From Ampullaceana balthica (Eukaryota > Mollusca > Gastropoda > Lymnaeidae), in contig CALYLW010001029.1 of assembly GCA_944989445.1 (NCBI GenBank), forward strand, positions 1-64,000: a DNA stretch of 64,000 nucleotides, written 5' to 3'. This document shows, in pieces, positions 20,995-34,200 of the stretch. The position numbers and the translations under genes are program-made. Below the pieces are notes generated by a model. That model saw only the letters and a program-made list of their open reading frames with translations, had not been told where the DNA came from and searched no databases. Each line of letters begins with the position of its first letter. Within the stretch, counting starts at the first letter, position 1.

Positions 20995-23900
20995 TACGTA
21001 ACGAAGATAAAAATTGAACTAAAAATTGAAATAGATATTCAAAATATATTATTTTAGCTTTTAATTATTTTGAAGTATAAATTTAAATGCAGTAAAATAC
21101 ATTTTACGAAAGGCAAATTTCTCTTAAATTATCAGAATATTTTAAGAGACTAAATAAATGGGAAAAGTTTGAAATGATTGATAGCGACGAGCTCAATACA
21201 TGATAGAATATATCAATAGGTCAATGGTGTGTTTAAAGATTTTACAATCATTAAATCATATAGGTACGGTAATTACTTTTACATTATTCCTTTATAGTTT
21301 TTTTTTCTCTTTTAAGTGAAAGAAGCGAGGATAAAAAGAATAGACTAATGCCCATGAAGGAAATAGATCAGGGGACTCAAAGAAAGTAGAAGGAAATAAA
21401 ATGTAAAATAGATATTGAAAAAAAATCATTGTAAATAAGTATGTTTGCTTTACCCTGCAAGGACTAAATCAACATGATCTCTCTGTTAATTTGTTTTTCT
21501 AATATAAATAATATATTGCTCGTATGTGTTCTTATATCAAACGCCAGGTCTTTAAGGGCAAAAAAAAGCAATACATATAAGTTCTTAGAGCAATTATTAT
21601 AAAATCCTTAAAATGTTCGAAAATTCCATTTTTTTTTAAAATTTAAAAAAGAAGACCAGATGATGTCACAAATCAGAGATACAACGAGTTCCAGCTTTGA
21701 AAGATTCGCAGACAGTCCTTCCAATCCAAAACCGCAAAAGAAATATTCGTCTGAAAAAACTTCATTTCATTTCAAAGAAATTTGGAAGATTTCAAACATA
21801 GCCAGTGTTTGAAATTTTTTTACTCGACCTCGGAACAAACTGAGTGATACCCCACGGAACTCTATGAAAATCTTGTTTCGTTGTTGTTGTTGTTGTTTTT
21901 GTTTTCCATCCGGCATAATACACGGATAGATCGAATGGCCCGAAATGGATTACCTTCATTCTAAGATTTACGACTGTATTCGATAAAACCGATTTACCGT
22001 TTTACCTATGGATTTAGGGATACATTAATATTGTAAACGTATTGATCAGAATCTTAGTTCCAGTCAAAAAATGTCTGACTCCGAGTGTCTGTTCTTATGT
22101 CATATTGTGGGTAACCACCTGCCCACCTTTTTCTGCACATGACGGGGAATAAGAGCTTAAAGTGTAGGTAGCCTCCCCTCGTATTCTGAGACATGATGTT
22201 ATGTAATACCCGGTACATCATTATCTCCCCATGCTGATATCTTGAGGTTTGTGCTCTTGACGTCAGCATGTTAATTTGGGAGATTTAGACGGGATTTTAC
22301 TTGGGAGTTAGTTGGTTTTTTTTTGGTTGTTTTTTTCCAGTCAGTTTTCAAAATATTAAACTTCTGTAATCCCGCCTGGCAACGGAATCAAGTTTCCACC
22401 CACCCGAAGGCTCTTATCAGTAACGGAACCTCAAGCTGCTGCACAGAGGTTGAATCTTCATGTGAAGTGGAAGCTTCCGTGTTGGCGCAATATGAGACCA
22501 TGTCAAAATATATAAACGTTTAAGATGTTAATATAGGTATAATTGAATGGATATTGGCAATGACGTGACAAACTACCGCTACAGTTTGGTCCGACTGTTT
22601 TATTTGATGATGTTATTGGGTCGAGAAAGAATATTTTTAGAACGTTAAATAATTTATTTAATTAATATTTTTACCCAACAATTATACTAGGGACACGTAG
22701 ACTGCAATAATTAGCTGTAATCAAATCATCCAAATATGGTGAAAAGAGGGAAACAAATGCATATTTCAGGTTTAAAACTCATCAACAGTCTTTTAAGTAG
22801 ATTACTTTTAATCCTTTAAAAAAATCGTGTTTTATATTTAAAAATCCCCCCCCCCAAAAAAAAATAAATCCCCTTTCAAATGGAAATAGGTTAAGCGTCG
22901 TCTCATAATTTAATGCGACATATGAGCTGCGCCTTCATAGCTCACCGTGATTCATAAAATCCTCGAGATACGGGTCAGGAAACCGGGTGTGGCCCTGCAA
23001 AGTCTTCACACCGATGCACATAAAGATACAAGTTGCAGAGATACTTAGTCCTATTTGCGCACCTGATATCTTCGATAACGTAAGCGTATCCCGCACTTAT
23101 CGCCGCGCAGATCAAACCGTTGGTGCGCCCAGCACACGCGTAAACCAACAAGCACCGCTCGAGCGCCCTGCCACCCCACCCCACCTCACCCCCCAGCCCA
23201 CTCGAAGAGCCGCGGGGGGCAGATAACCAACAAATTACGATAACTTTTGTGAGTAGGTTAAAGGTCAGAATCATCGAGGAGCCAGACTACCAATGCATAA
23301 GACTGGTGGCGAGGTACTTGTGATGTCAGCTGGCTGCTTGGTGCTTGCTCACGAGGTGGACTGCTACACATAAAGTCTGATGAATGCCTTTCATGTTCTT
23401 ATCCTGCTTACCTTATATCATTTTTTTCTTCTTCTTTTGAAATAGTGAGCTAGTAAAGAATATTGATGTGTGTGGGGAGTGGGGTGGTGGAAATTTTGTG
23501 TATGTGTGTGGATAGATGTGTGTGTGTGTGTGTGAAAAGCATGCTAACATTAACATTTTTTTTAAAAACAGACCACAACATGCTCACAGTGTGTTACATT
23601 ATTTGCATTAACTCAGAATGTGTTTTAGGACCCTACTCAAAGTTTTGTGTGTGTGTGTGTGTGTGTTTGTGAAAGAAACGTTAATACTTTCCAAATCTAA
23701 TTGCCTTTACATATACTTTGTAATACTGCCAAAGTTATAGGACACGTTAATGTAAGAATAGAGATATTAACGTTGAGAAACCAGCGGAATGGGTTGGTTT
23801 CTTGTCATTTGTGCTTGTTATGTTTCTGTCATGGAGTGAATGATGATGATCATGAAATAAGAAAGAATCCAGAGTTTAGGTATACATTTTAAAGGGGAAA

Positions 23901-24959
23901 AAATTATATATATATTGTTTTCATATTGTAGTCCGACTCAACATAGAAGATTATGTAACCAAAGTATTAAGTGTAACAGTCCTATACATCATGATATCTA
24001 TTTCATTAACTGAAGAAATAACAAAAATTCGTAAGAGGACTGCCAATCTTCATAAGAACACAGTAATAACATTTACTAAGGACAGAATGACAAGATTTCC
24101 CATCACTCTTATCGCACAGAAAAGAAGTATATCTTTGATTTTTTATTCACTAGGGACAGTCGATACGACTCTTTCCATGGGCATTAACCCTTCTGAGCGA
24201 AGGGAGCCAATCCTGCCCTACCATAAAAAAAAATAAAATTCTGAAAAATTCTATGCTGCCACATTTTTTTCAAGCCATAGAGAGAAGTGCGTTTCAATTT
24301 ATAGTGACGCAAGGCGATTAAACTTTTTACTTCTTACAGTCCTCCCCAAACCCCTCAATTTTCTTACGGATATTAGATATTGTCACTGTAGACACGTGTA
24401 AGAGTAGGCTATTATTTTTTTTTATAGTAAATATAAAGGCAAGTTTGTGCAGACCACGAAGGCATTTTTCTTTAGGATTCTGCCGAGGAACTTTTAGTAA
24501 TCTAATCATTTTTTTCATATTACTTGACAAAAAACAACAGATGCAATTTTCAGTTGCATGCATCAATATATCTAACAGCCCATCAAGTGTATATTTAAAA
24601 AAAAATAATAACAGCATTAACCACGTGACAGTTTTTAACAGAAATAGCCTTTCATTTGCTGTTTTGACAAATTGAAAATAAGTACGGGTTAATGAAAGAC
24701 CACACTATAGAAATCTGTAGAATTCAACAGTACGAATTCGATATCCCTTCATAAAATTACAAGAAATGACATCACACATGTGAATAATCTTCCAATAGTT
24801 TCTTCTCTGTCAACAATTTCAAACAGAAAAGGATAATTAAATGCTACGCTGCTACATTGGCAATTTTAAAAATATTACAACATGAAGCATTTTGTTCTTA
24901 GCATGAATAAAAATTAATTTTCTTGATGTTTAGTAGAACTAAAAATATACTAAAACATA
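20995..24959. other. Gene-poor region; (GT)n microsatellites and a GC-rich block
   Basis: It has (GT)n tracts at about 23499-23535 and 23645-23668, and a conspicuously GC-richer stretch at about 22920-23230 with open frames on both strands but no recognisable motif. Frames at 22323-22523, 23991-24236 and 24327-24675 are short and featureless. I see no supportable gene. Confidence 0.4.
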
Positions 24960-25110
24960 CACGCTGTGGTCGAGTGGCAGCGCGCTCGACTGGCGTACCG
25001 ATGGTCGACTGGCGTACCGATGGTCACGGGATCGAATCCATGTGAGTCATGGTCTGTGGACGCAATTATCTTCCGCATAGAAGGAGCGTCTGTTTAGATA
25101 AGATAAGATA
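24960..25110 (+). mobile_element. Short tRNA-derived SINE
   Basis: Same family as 13067-13340 but lacking most of the body: the tRNA-like head joins almost directly to the hairpin tail (GACGCAATTATCTTCC...GGAGCGTC, then GATAA repeats). Inside the head GACTGGCGTACCGATGGTC is duplicated in tandem, just before the B-box GGGATCGAATCC. Confidence 0.75.
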
Positions 25111-25150
25111 GGCAGTTGACATGAACTAATGTTATAAATTTAAAAAAAAA

Positions 25151-25219
25151 TTTAAGCAACAAACGTAATGTTTGTACTATATAAATTATATAGTACAAAC
25201 ATTACGTTTGTTGCTTAAA
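25151..25219. repeat. 69-bp near-perfect palindrome
   Basis: Arms of 33 bp (TTTAAGCAACAAACG... at 25151-25183 and its exact complement at 25187-25219) flank a 3-bp centre, AAT. It starts 41 bp after the SINE tail. It could extrude as a cruciform. The loop is too short for an ordinary microRNA precursor. Confidence 0.9.
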
Positions 25220-28145
25220 ATAATATATTATATAGTATTACTATATTTATTGATGAAGAAGGAATAAACGCTTTAAATGGCATTGTTTTATTTTATTTTT
25301 TAGTAGAAATTTTGATAAAATTAAAAATAATAAAACACATTTTAAAATTATTGTTATTATTATTTGTAATATGTATTTTTTAAAAGAAATTAAATTATGC
25401 AAGTAATAAATGGGAGTAGATTTCATGTATCTTTGTACGGTGCAATTGCCACACACCATGTCGAACTCTTTTTTCTTTAAAAATGTGTTGTTTGTGGTGT
25501 CGGATTGGACATATGACATATATAATTTAAATTTACAATGAATAATGAAATTATTTCCAGCCAACCATTATACATATATAAATTGCCCGTATTTTAAGTT
25601 TGCAACGTAATTTTTTTTTAAATTATTGTATCTCACATGTTCCAGCTGTCTCAAACTGGCTTATTTTTTAATGGTTTTATGTGTGTTTTTTTTAAAAACA
25701 ATCCAAATTATTTTTTTAAATTTAAATATTTGAGTTTATGTTTAAGGATGGTAGGTGGGGGCAGCTATTATTAAACATTCAGCAAATACCGTTCAACGGT
25801 GACTTCAGTGAAAGCCGACGGGCGTAAAAAAAGTTTTTGCGCACCATTACCGCATTAGACAAACTAAAAACTTCTTGACCGATAGTACCATCTCCCTTTG
25901 CAATATAAAAGGGTGTGAGCCGTAGGAATCAGGAATGTACCCCTCCTCCGCCCCTCTCTTTTCATGCCAATCTTTACGCCCCTTTGTTAGAGTTTGATAC
26001 TCAAAGACAGATACCATAACTTGATCAGAATCAGATTAATATTACTTTAGATCTTATTCTGATGGTGATGGGAAAATATCTGGCCATAAATTTGGCCGAC
26101 AAAATAATCAACAAGTTTTATTTTAATTTTTATTAGATCGCGTAATTTTGCGAAATTTTAAAATTATAACATGTTTGGGAACTAAAAAGATAACTATAAA
26201 TAAATGCCTTTTAAATTTCTGAAATGTTTAATTGAAGTTTTAGTGAGTTTTTCATTTATTTTACTTAAATGTAATTATTCGCTCCATTGCTGATCAGATC
26301 ACCATAGACGCCATCCGCCATGGGCAATAAAAATAGAAAATCAGAATTCAAAAGTAATAATTTATAAAGAATAGACTATAGTTAGGCATAGGCTATAGTT
26401 GCTATAGTTTTAGTCTTGAGTCATATAATAAAATATTACCTATTTGACATAGGCTGAGTTCCATTCAAATTTTGTACAAAGATACTATTACAATTAAGTA
26501 TAGTATTTATTAGTATTAATTATTATTAGTATTAGTAGTATTAGCATGGATCGTTATGAAGTTATTCATTACTCTTTCAATAAATTCAGTAGTTTCAGTC
26601 TTACTCTTACAATTTCAATTATAATTATATGTTGTATATGAGTATGATAATTATAATTATGGTTATCTAAATTATCTTCATTCAATTCATTCAAATCATT
26701 CCTTAAAATATTTAAATTAAATTTACTGCTATTTAAACAGCTATCTCAACCTCACTGCCCAGTTTTGCTTAAGATTTAAGGCAAGGCACTATTATATCTT
26801 ATAAATAATACTTTCATATAAATCATATATTATTATTATATGTTTCAATTACCTGAATTATTCCTAATTAAAATAATTCACTAAAACTAAAAGGTCATAA
26901 CTTACTTTACTTTAGACTTTAGGGTTAGAATTAGAATTGACCTAATCTTGCCTAAAGCCTAAAACTTTAGTAAAACTAAAACTAAAACCTAAAATTTGGT
27001 ATCCATGAATTGCATTTTTCAAGCCCTGTCTAACAAACTAAATCTTAAGTATAGATGTTTAGTAAGTATAGCTTCATTAAAAAATTTTTGGCCAGGTACC
27101 TAAATTAAGAAACTAATTATTTATCTACAACTACTACAACTTCCATTTCCATACCCTGGGCATGATTTTGACAATGCAATTAAATTGAATAAAATATAAA
27201 TATGACAAAGATATAAATGATATTAATATTTTCAAATTCAAGGTACAACATGCAAACAGCAAGAAATAAAATATCAATCAAATAATTATAATTATAATCC
27301 ATGCAGTGTCTAACAATGTGTCATTACATTTAAATTACATGATTTTTTTATGAAAAAGACTTGAGTAGGTGATTTTTGGATGTTAAACTTACAATGTCAG
27401 GGGCCATAGTAGTTGGGGTTGGGGGCTCTGGTATATCAATGCATCAATGGACTATTTTGTTATGGCCCCTATTGACATTTCACCACCAGTTTTAGTATAA
27501 AATTTATTTGTGAAAATGTAACTATTTTTAAAAGCCTCAATAAATTAATTTCATATCATAGATTTGTTTCACGAATAAATTGTCTGAAGGCGGTACGGGC
27601 AGTTATGGGAAAAAGATAGGCATCCTTGAACTAGAAAAATTATTCAGAAAACCCATCTCCCCACATGATCAACCATTTTTCATTCTACCCCTCTTCATTG
27701 ATGGCCCAAATTTCTTTGACAATTGCTGCTTGCTGCTCAAATCCTCAACACAGTCCATGTAATTATATCCCGATTCTTCTCTTCTGTATCATCATGTAAT
27801 TTGATCATTTTTTTGCACCATGCATATGTGTTTCTCTCAGAGATAACAACTGTGATAGTATAATTTCTTAAATTAAAATTATTTTTGTAAAGAATGTGAG
27901 TGGTTTTAGCGTTATAAATGGCAATGCTTTCATGAATCTACCTTTTAAATCTCTCTGATTAAATCCCCCTCTTCCTCATTAAACATCCTCTCAATAGTAT
28001 ATAGTATAGTATATATGGTCAGTAAGGACTAGGATGCCATCAATAAATAGCATATCTAATAATTGTAAGTATGTTTCTAAGTATTTATTCGTCTGAAGCT
28101 CGATGCTCTTTGTAAATATAGAAGCCTAAAAATACTATAATAAAG
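25220..28145. other. AT-rich sequence upstream of the host gene
   Basis: No clear promoter motif was found. A small inverted repeat (AGGGGCCATA and TATGGCCCCT, about 27398-27470) could be a remnant MITE. A possible 3' splice site, TTTGTAAATATAG, lies some 25 bp before the first ATG, so an upstream untranslated exon is possible. Confidence 0.4.
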
Positions 28146-28252
28146 ATGTCTCTGTTGCCCCCACACAAAATTAATAAAGAGGTTCATGGTGGAATTCCAC
28201 TATCCAACCTAACAAGTGAAAGCTGTCTTAAGAAATCATTTCAAGTAGAAAG
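28146..28252 (+). CDS. Host gene exon 1
   Basis: Starts at ATG (MSLLPPHKINKE) and ends at AAAG|GTAATT, leaving two bases of a split codon. The start was chosen as the first ATG in the frame that continues correctly into exon 2. The N-terminus could be longer if an upstream exon exists. Confidence 0.65.
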
Positions 28253-31200
28253 GTAATTTTTTGGTATAAAAATATTTACTACACCAGCTTTGTTTGTTTC
28301 GTCTAAATTAGATAGAAATGATAAGCAATAAATTGTGATGATGCTTGTAGAATTAAATGCCATTTTTAAAATTAAAAAAACATGTTTGACACTCAACACT
28401 CAACTAGGATTCTTTAAATAATTTTTTAAGTAGCACTGGACTCAAATTTGAAAGCTTTGAATCTAGATGAAATGTAACTTAAAAAATTTTTTTTTCTTTC
28501 TACAAGTCAACATCTGAGTTTGCTAAAAATTCAAGATGTCAAGGAAAAGTCTCAAGCTTTACATTTGCTCCCTGTTGCTACTGATTGTGGGTGTCACAGA
28601 CGAGTAGCAAATTTCAAAGTCGGCAGGGAAACACGATTGTCAGAGAGACTTTTGGTTAAAGAATATTATGAGAGCAGTGATGAGGAAGATGAAAATTTTA
28701 ATGATGATGGTGATGACTGTGAGTTTTTATATATATACCGTTTATACTCGTTCTAAAGCCGACCTTTTTTGGACAAAATCTAGGGGAAAAAGTTTGGGGG
28801 TTGGCTTATGAGCAGGTCAGAGGTGATTTCTCCATGTACATTGAATATCGGTGTTGTTATTGTATATTATCAAGGTCCTTTTCTACATTCTACAAGATTC
28901 GACTGCTTTACCAGAAGCTATAATATATTAAACATCTGCACTTACCTGATTTAATCATTTTATTTATTTTTGTGAATGTTTTAATAAAATTGTTTTACAA
29001 ATTTTGTTTTCAACAACAAATTTTAAAGTACGCGCTTTCACCACTGTTTCCTAAAGAATTTTAAAAAAAAACCTCTTGCCTAACAAAGAGCACAAAGACA
29101 AAGATAGGCAGTACAAAGTAAACAATCATAATGACCGATTTAGCTTTTAGTTTTAAAAAAAATGTGTACCATTTTGTTTAAGCTGTCCTATTATGTTTTT
29201 TTTGGGGGGGTCGGCTTGCGATCGGGTTATACACTTTTAACACTTTTCTCCTCCAAAAGAGGGAGGTCGGCTTATGAACGAACGGGCTATAGAGCGAGTA
29301 TATACGGTATATTAAAAAAAAGTTTTTTTATGAATCTATGGCAGTTTGAAAAAAATAATTTAAAATATTAATTTTTTCATATATTTATTTATTGAAAAAT
29401 AATTTTAATAAATAAAAAAGAAGCACTTTTGATTTAAAAATACAGTAATAAACATTGCAATGGTCATTCAGCAATAAAAATTCATCTAGCCTCAGTCATA
29501 AAATGTTTTTAATCTGAAAATAATATTTGAATAATATGAGACTTTGAATGACTAAAAATGTACTTATTTGATTTCATATTATTTATCATATGGGTTTCAG
29601 CTTTTACCCTAAACAGTTTGCTTGAAAACTTTGAAAAATTTTCTACCCGAATATTGACGCAATTGCAAGTGCAAAGCCTTCTTAGGCTAACCCAGAGCTA
29701 TAGGATTAATGAAGTAGTGACTAAAGATCATTTGAAGCTGGTAAGTTATTAATCAAGAAAATTCCACAGTTTAAAACATTTTAGTAATATACTTTAACAA
29801 TCCATTTTAACTTAACCCAGGTGTCTTCACTGTATATAAAGAAACGTGTCATTCATATCAAATTTGTGTGTGTTTAAATATAAGGTCCAAATGCTTCTGG
29901 CCTCTTCCAAAACACCCATCCAAGTTGCTACACTGATTGTGTTGGCCAAGATGGCGTCCAATGCTTCTACTCTGGAGATTTTGCTTGTGGAATACACAGA
30001 GCTGTTAGACCAGCTACTCTCACTGGCATCAGATCCCCCTGATCATGAAGTTCAGATCTCAGCTCTAAAGGTCATTGTTCAGGTTTGTTTTTCAATTAAC
30101 TTATTAGTTGTTCATGCAGAACTTATCTAATTGCTTTTGCTCTATGATGATGACTTTGAAGAGTGTCATTCCACAAGACCCCAAATGTGATGTTTGATAG
30201 GAGTTGACTTGGAGGATAGACATAAAATAACAATGTGATACTGATACTGGTTATGACATAGGATCTATTGTAGTTATTTTACCTCAGGCTTATAATAAAC
30301 ACTTTTCATTTTCTTTTCTTTTTAAAATTTTCTATGAGTTTCATTATTGAAAAAGGATAATAATAAATAACAAAACCTTTCTTGTTGGGAATTAAGGTGG
30401 ATGCTTAAATATGTTCATATTTTATGTTTTTTAAATCCCCAAAATTCAACGCCCTCTTTTCATATTTTAGATAACCCAGCACAGCCATCTGATGTCGCTG
30501 TGGGAGAAACCACTAGAAGATATTGTCTACTCATTGCTGAACTCGCTCATCAAAAACAAGGACTCTGCTGAAACTCTGAAGATGACCTGCCTCAGGGTTA
30601 TGAGAAATTTGTCCACACTCCAGGACTATTCTATGAGAGTGAAACAAGACATTTTGTCATTTCTCAGCTCGAATCAGGAAAACGTGAAAATAAAGGTAAA
30701 TCACAATCATAGATCGCATTTCAAATATATGGTTAATGTCCAATTATAATAAACAGTTAATCTAAAAGAATTTTTAAAAATATTATTTTGAATGGAATGA
30801 ACGCTTTTGCAATAGTAGAATTAGTGTAATGCTGGAATCACTACCTATATATTGCACAGTTTTTTTATCAAACATACTTTTTTAAAGACAAAATATAAAA
30901 TACTAGATATGACGCGTGGCGTAGCATACGCTGCAGACTTGCTCATAGATAGTGCAAAGAAAGGGGGGAAAGAACGGACACAAAGTACAACACGAAGACA
31001 TCAGAAGAACGCGAATGAACATCCGGGGGGACATCACTGACGTATTGTTGGTCTCGAGACATGCGCAATGCCATTAGCTACCTGCCCCCCACCCTGCACC
31101 AACCTAGCTTGCCAACCATAAATTGTGATTGGCCGACCCTAGCAAGGGTCATTTGTCATGCTTATTTGCACTCTGCTTGTTCTTGTTCTGGTGGGATTTA

Positions 31201-34200
31201 TATATATATATATCTTTGAACATTATTGTAAAAAAGTTATTTTGAATAAAACTGAATAATGAAATAAGTTTGATTTTTTTAAATAATGAAACTAATTCTG
31301 TATCCCTATTGCGGAAATTAATGACATAGTTTTGCCTAGCAATCATTACTGCATCAGGGAAATATAGAGCTATGAAAATAGTTTCATTCTTGATTTCAGA
31401 CTGCTTATTTCTTTTGAATATGTTATGTTGTGCTTAAATACAAGTGTGTATTAATAATTTTAAAAAGTATTTTTAGTTTATGTTAGTCCATATCCCCAAC
31501 TTGGCATTAGATGTTATATTTCAAAGTTCTGGAATTCATGATGCAAAATATTTGAGCTCTTCACTCCAACCTTGTTACATTGTTATTGCAGTTCCAGGTA
31601 GGCAAAGGGAAAGTGATTCCAAATGTGTTAAGTATTCAACATTTGCCATAAGGACACCCTACCTGTTGTAACATTTAAACAAATATCTGTTTGTTGATGT
31701 TCAGGGCCACTTACATGCTAGATTACATGCAGCATATGGGCTCCATGTGACTCTGTGTATACAGGCCCCAGGAATGTAGATGTTGTTGTAAATTAACTGA
31801 ATCTTGCACATGTGGTCTGCTGATGTATTGGTGGCATGTCCAGATTGAGCTGTTGATAAGCTGGTGGTCTGGTAAGGAGGGGGGGGGCATCGAGAACTAG
31901 ATTTAATTTTTATCTGCTGATCTACTGAAATTTTCGTTGAACTGTCTAAGTCAAGTTTACACACCGTATTTCAGAAATTTCAGTGTTGCACATATTTGTC
32001 TGGCATGGGTGCTTTACCCTTGTTTAATAATAATTTGAGAACTTGTATAGTGCAGTACCCCAGCAAGCAACTTGGCTCACAGAGCTTCACATAAAAATAG
32101 TAACACATTTATAAATGCATTCAATTTAAAACATCACCCTAATCCTAGTTTAACAAAATATATAATTATATGATGGTGCACACAAGCTGTGTTTATCAGT
32201 CCAAGAAATGTTTGTTTGTTAATTTGGAAAGTAATGTTTGAAAAGATGTGATTTTAGTGCATTCGTCAAGGCCATAGTAGTAGGAATACTACAAATGTGT
32301 AATGGTAGAGAATTCCATTGTTTGATGGCACTGAAAGAGAAAGACCTTTAACCGAATGTTTTAGTGTGTGTCATAGGAACAGATAGAATATGTATGCAAA
32401 ATAGGGCTGCGGAAATTAACAATTAATTCATTGATTAATTGTTTAAAAATTTTAATCGATTAAAATTAATTTGACCAATTAAAATTATATTAAAATCTAA
32501 AAAAATATTTCTTATATTTTTTCTCCAATTTATTAATAATTTATATTTTTTGTTACTTACATACTTTTCCCTCATATTATTATCATTTATTTAGACGTGC
32601 ATACGTAAACAAAAAGGTTTTTCTTCCTTATTTCTTGCATAGCTGAACGAATTTGCTGTGTTACTTCACAAAATTTAGGAGCCATTGAATAACAGTGACT
32701 TAACCGATTTCTCGAATAAGGAATCACAACTTAATGGAATCTATATATGCGTTATAAAAATATAATTACAATGTAATAGAAATTAATATATTAAATTTTT
32801 CCCTATTATTAATAGAATTTTTTTTTAATCAGTACCAGCCCTAATGCAAAACAATATTTCCTTGCAAAATATCTATTTCAGGAAATGTACTTAGTTATAT
32901 TGCAAGGAATTTTACAGAAATTTAAGGCTAAAATTTCTAAAGATGTTCTTGACACACTACTCCTTCCTGTGTTAACTTCAATGTTGATTCAAGGATCATG
33001 GTAAGTGGAAATGATGCTTTTGCCACCTTCCTTCACTTTTCTACAAGTTTATGATGCAAACCATGCAGGTGCTATAAAGATTTCTTGGCACTTTCATTAT
33101 AAATTATTAGTAACTGTGTTTTCTTAATATTTTACATTGATCTACATGCTGAACATCAAAAAAGAAGACCCTCCATTGAAAAGTTGTTTAAAATAAAAAA
33201 TTATTTCCTGCCTAACATGTCTTTTACCCCAGCCCCAGCTGAATAATTCATTGACTTTCTCAGCCCAAGTCTGATCAGTTTTATGATCAGTTTTATATAC
33301 ACACATGGCCACCAGGCGGGCTGTACGTAATTTCAGTTTTGAAAGTATTTGAAACACATCTCTTAAAGAACAAGATGTATTTAGAAAGTTCTCCAACAGC
33401 TATAGCGAAGAAATAATGGTTTGATAATATTTCCCAGCATCCTGTAGGTCAAGGGTCAATAACTCAAAATGTCTGGGGACTGCTGGGAGGCAGAGTCTAG
33501 GTTTATTCAGGCTGGATTAAAAGAATTTCCCTTTTAAAAAACCAACAAAACTTTGTCATCAAATCCCTAAAAAATCATTATATAGAACACATTTGCCCTG
33601 CGGCCAAGAGTTTGAGACCCATACTTTGGGCATATAAATTTAATGAATTTCACTTTCAATTAGAAAATGTCAATGAAATCTTAAAAGACCCACATGGGCT
33701 TAGCCAAAAAAGTGGAGCAATTTTTAAATTCAAACTTAATGTTGATATTTCATCATCAAATTGAAGCTAAGTGCTAACTGAGGAGTTAAATTCAATTTAA
33801 TGCCACATGGCTTGCTGGATGTGTAAAGCTGAAGTCCTTTAAAGAATTGTGTTGTTAGGAATCTTTTCTCACTCCATTTGCTTAATTTCCCTAGCAAAGC
33901 TCAGTGCCAGAGTTTAATGTTGCTGACATGTCTGGCTGATGATGAAGGCAGTAGAGCTGCCATTCTGTACAGACCACAGACTATTGCTTTGTGTGTCTAC
34001 TGTAATAGAAACACTAGTTGCAGGTAGGTGAAACTTTACTGATCTTTTAAGACTATTGTCAGTTTATCCTCACTTTGGCTCTGATAAGCATGGCACGATT
34101 TACAAGCTGTAGTTTTATCTCTGCCAAAACTACTATATAAGTTTTGTTTGTGGAAATTAATTAAACTTATTTTAAAAAAGGTTTCGAACAAATTATTAAC

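Noticed and set aside
22975..23274. Coding gene in the GC-richer block
   Set aside because: Frames are open on both strands with low-complexity Pro/Arg content and no recognisable domain.
25151..25219. microRNA precursor
   Set aside because: A 3-bp loop with perfectly paired arms does not fit a normal precursor.
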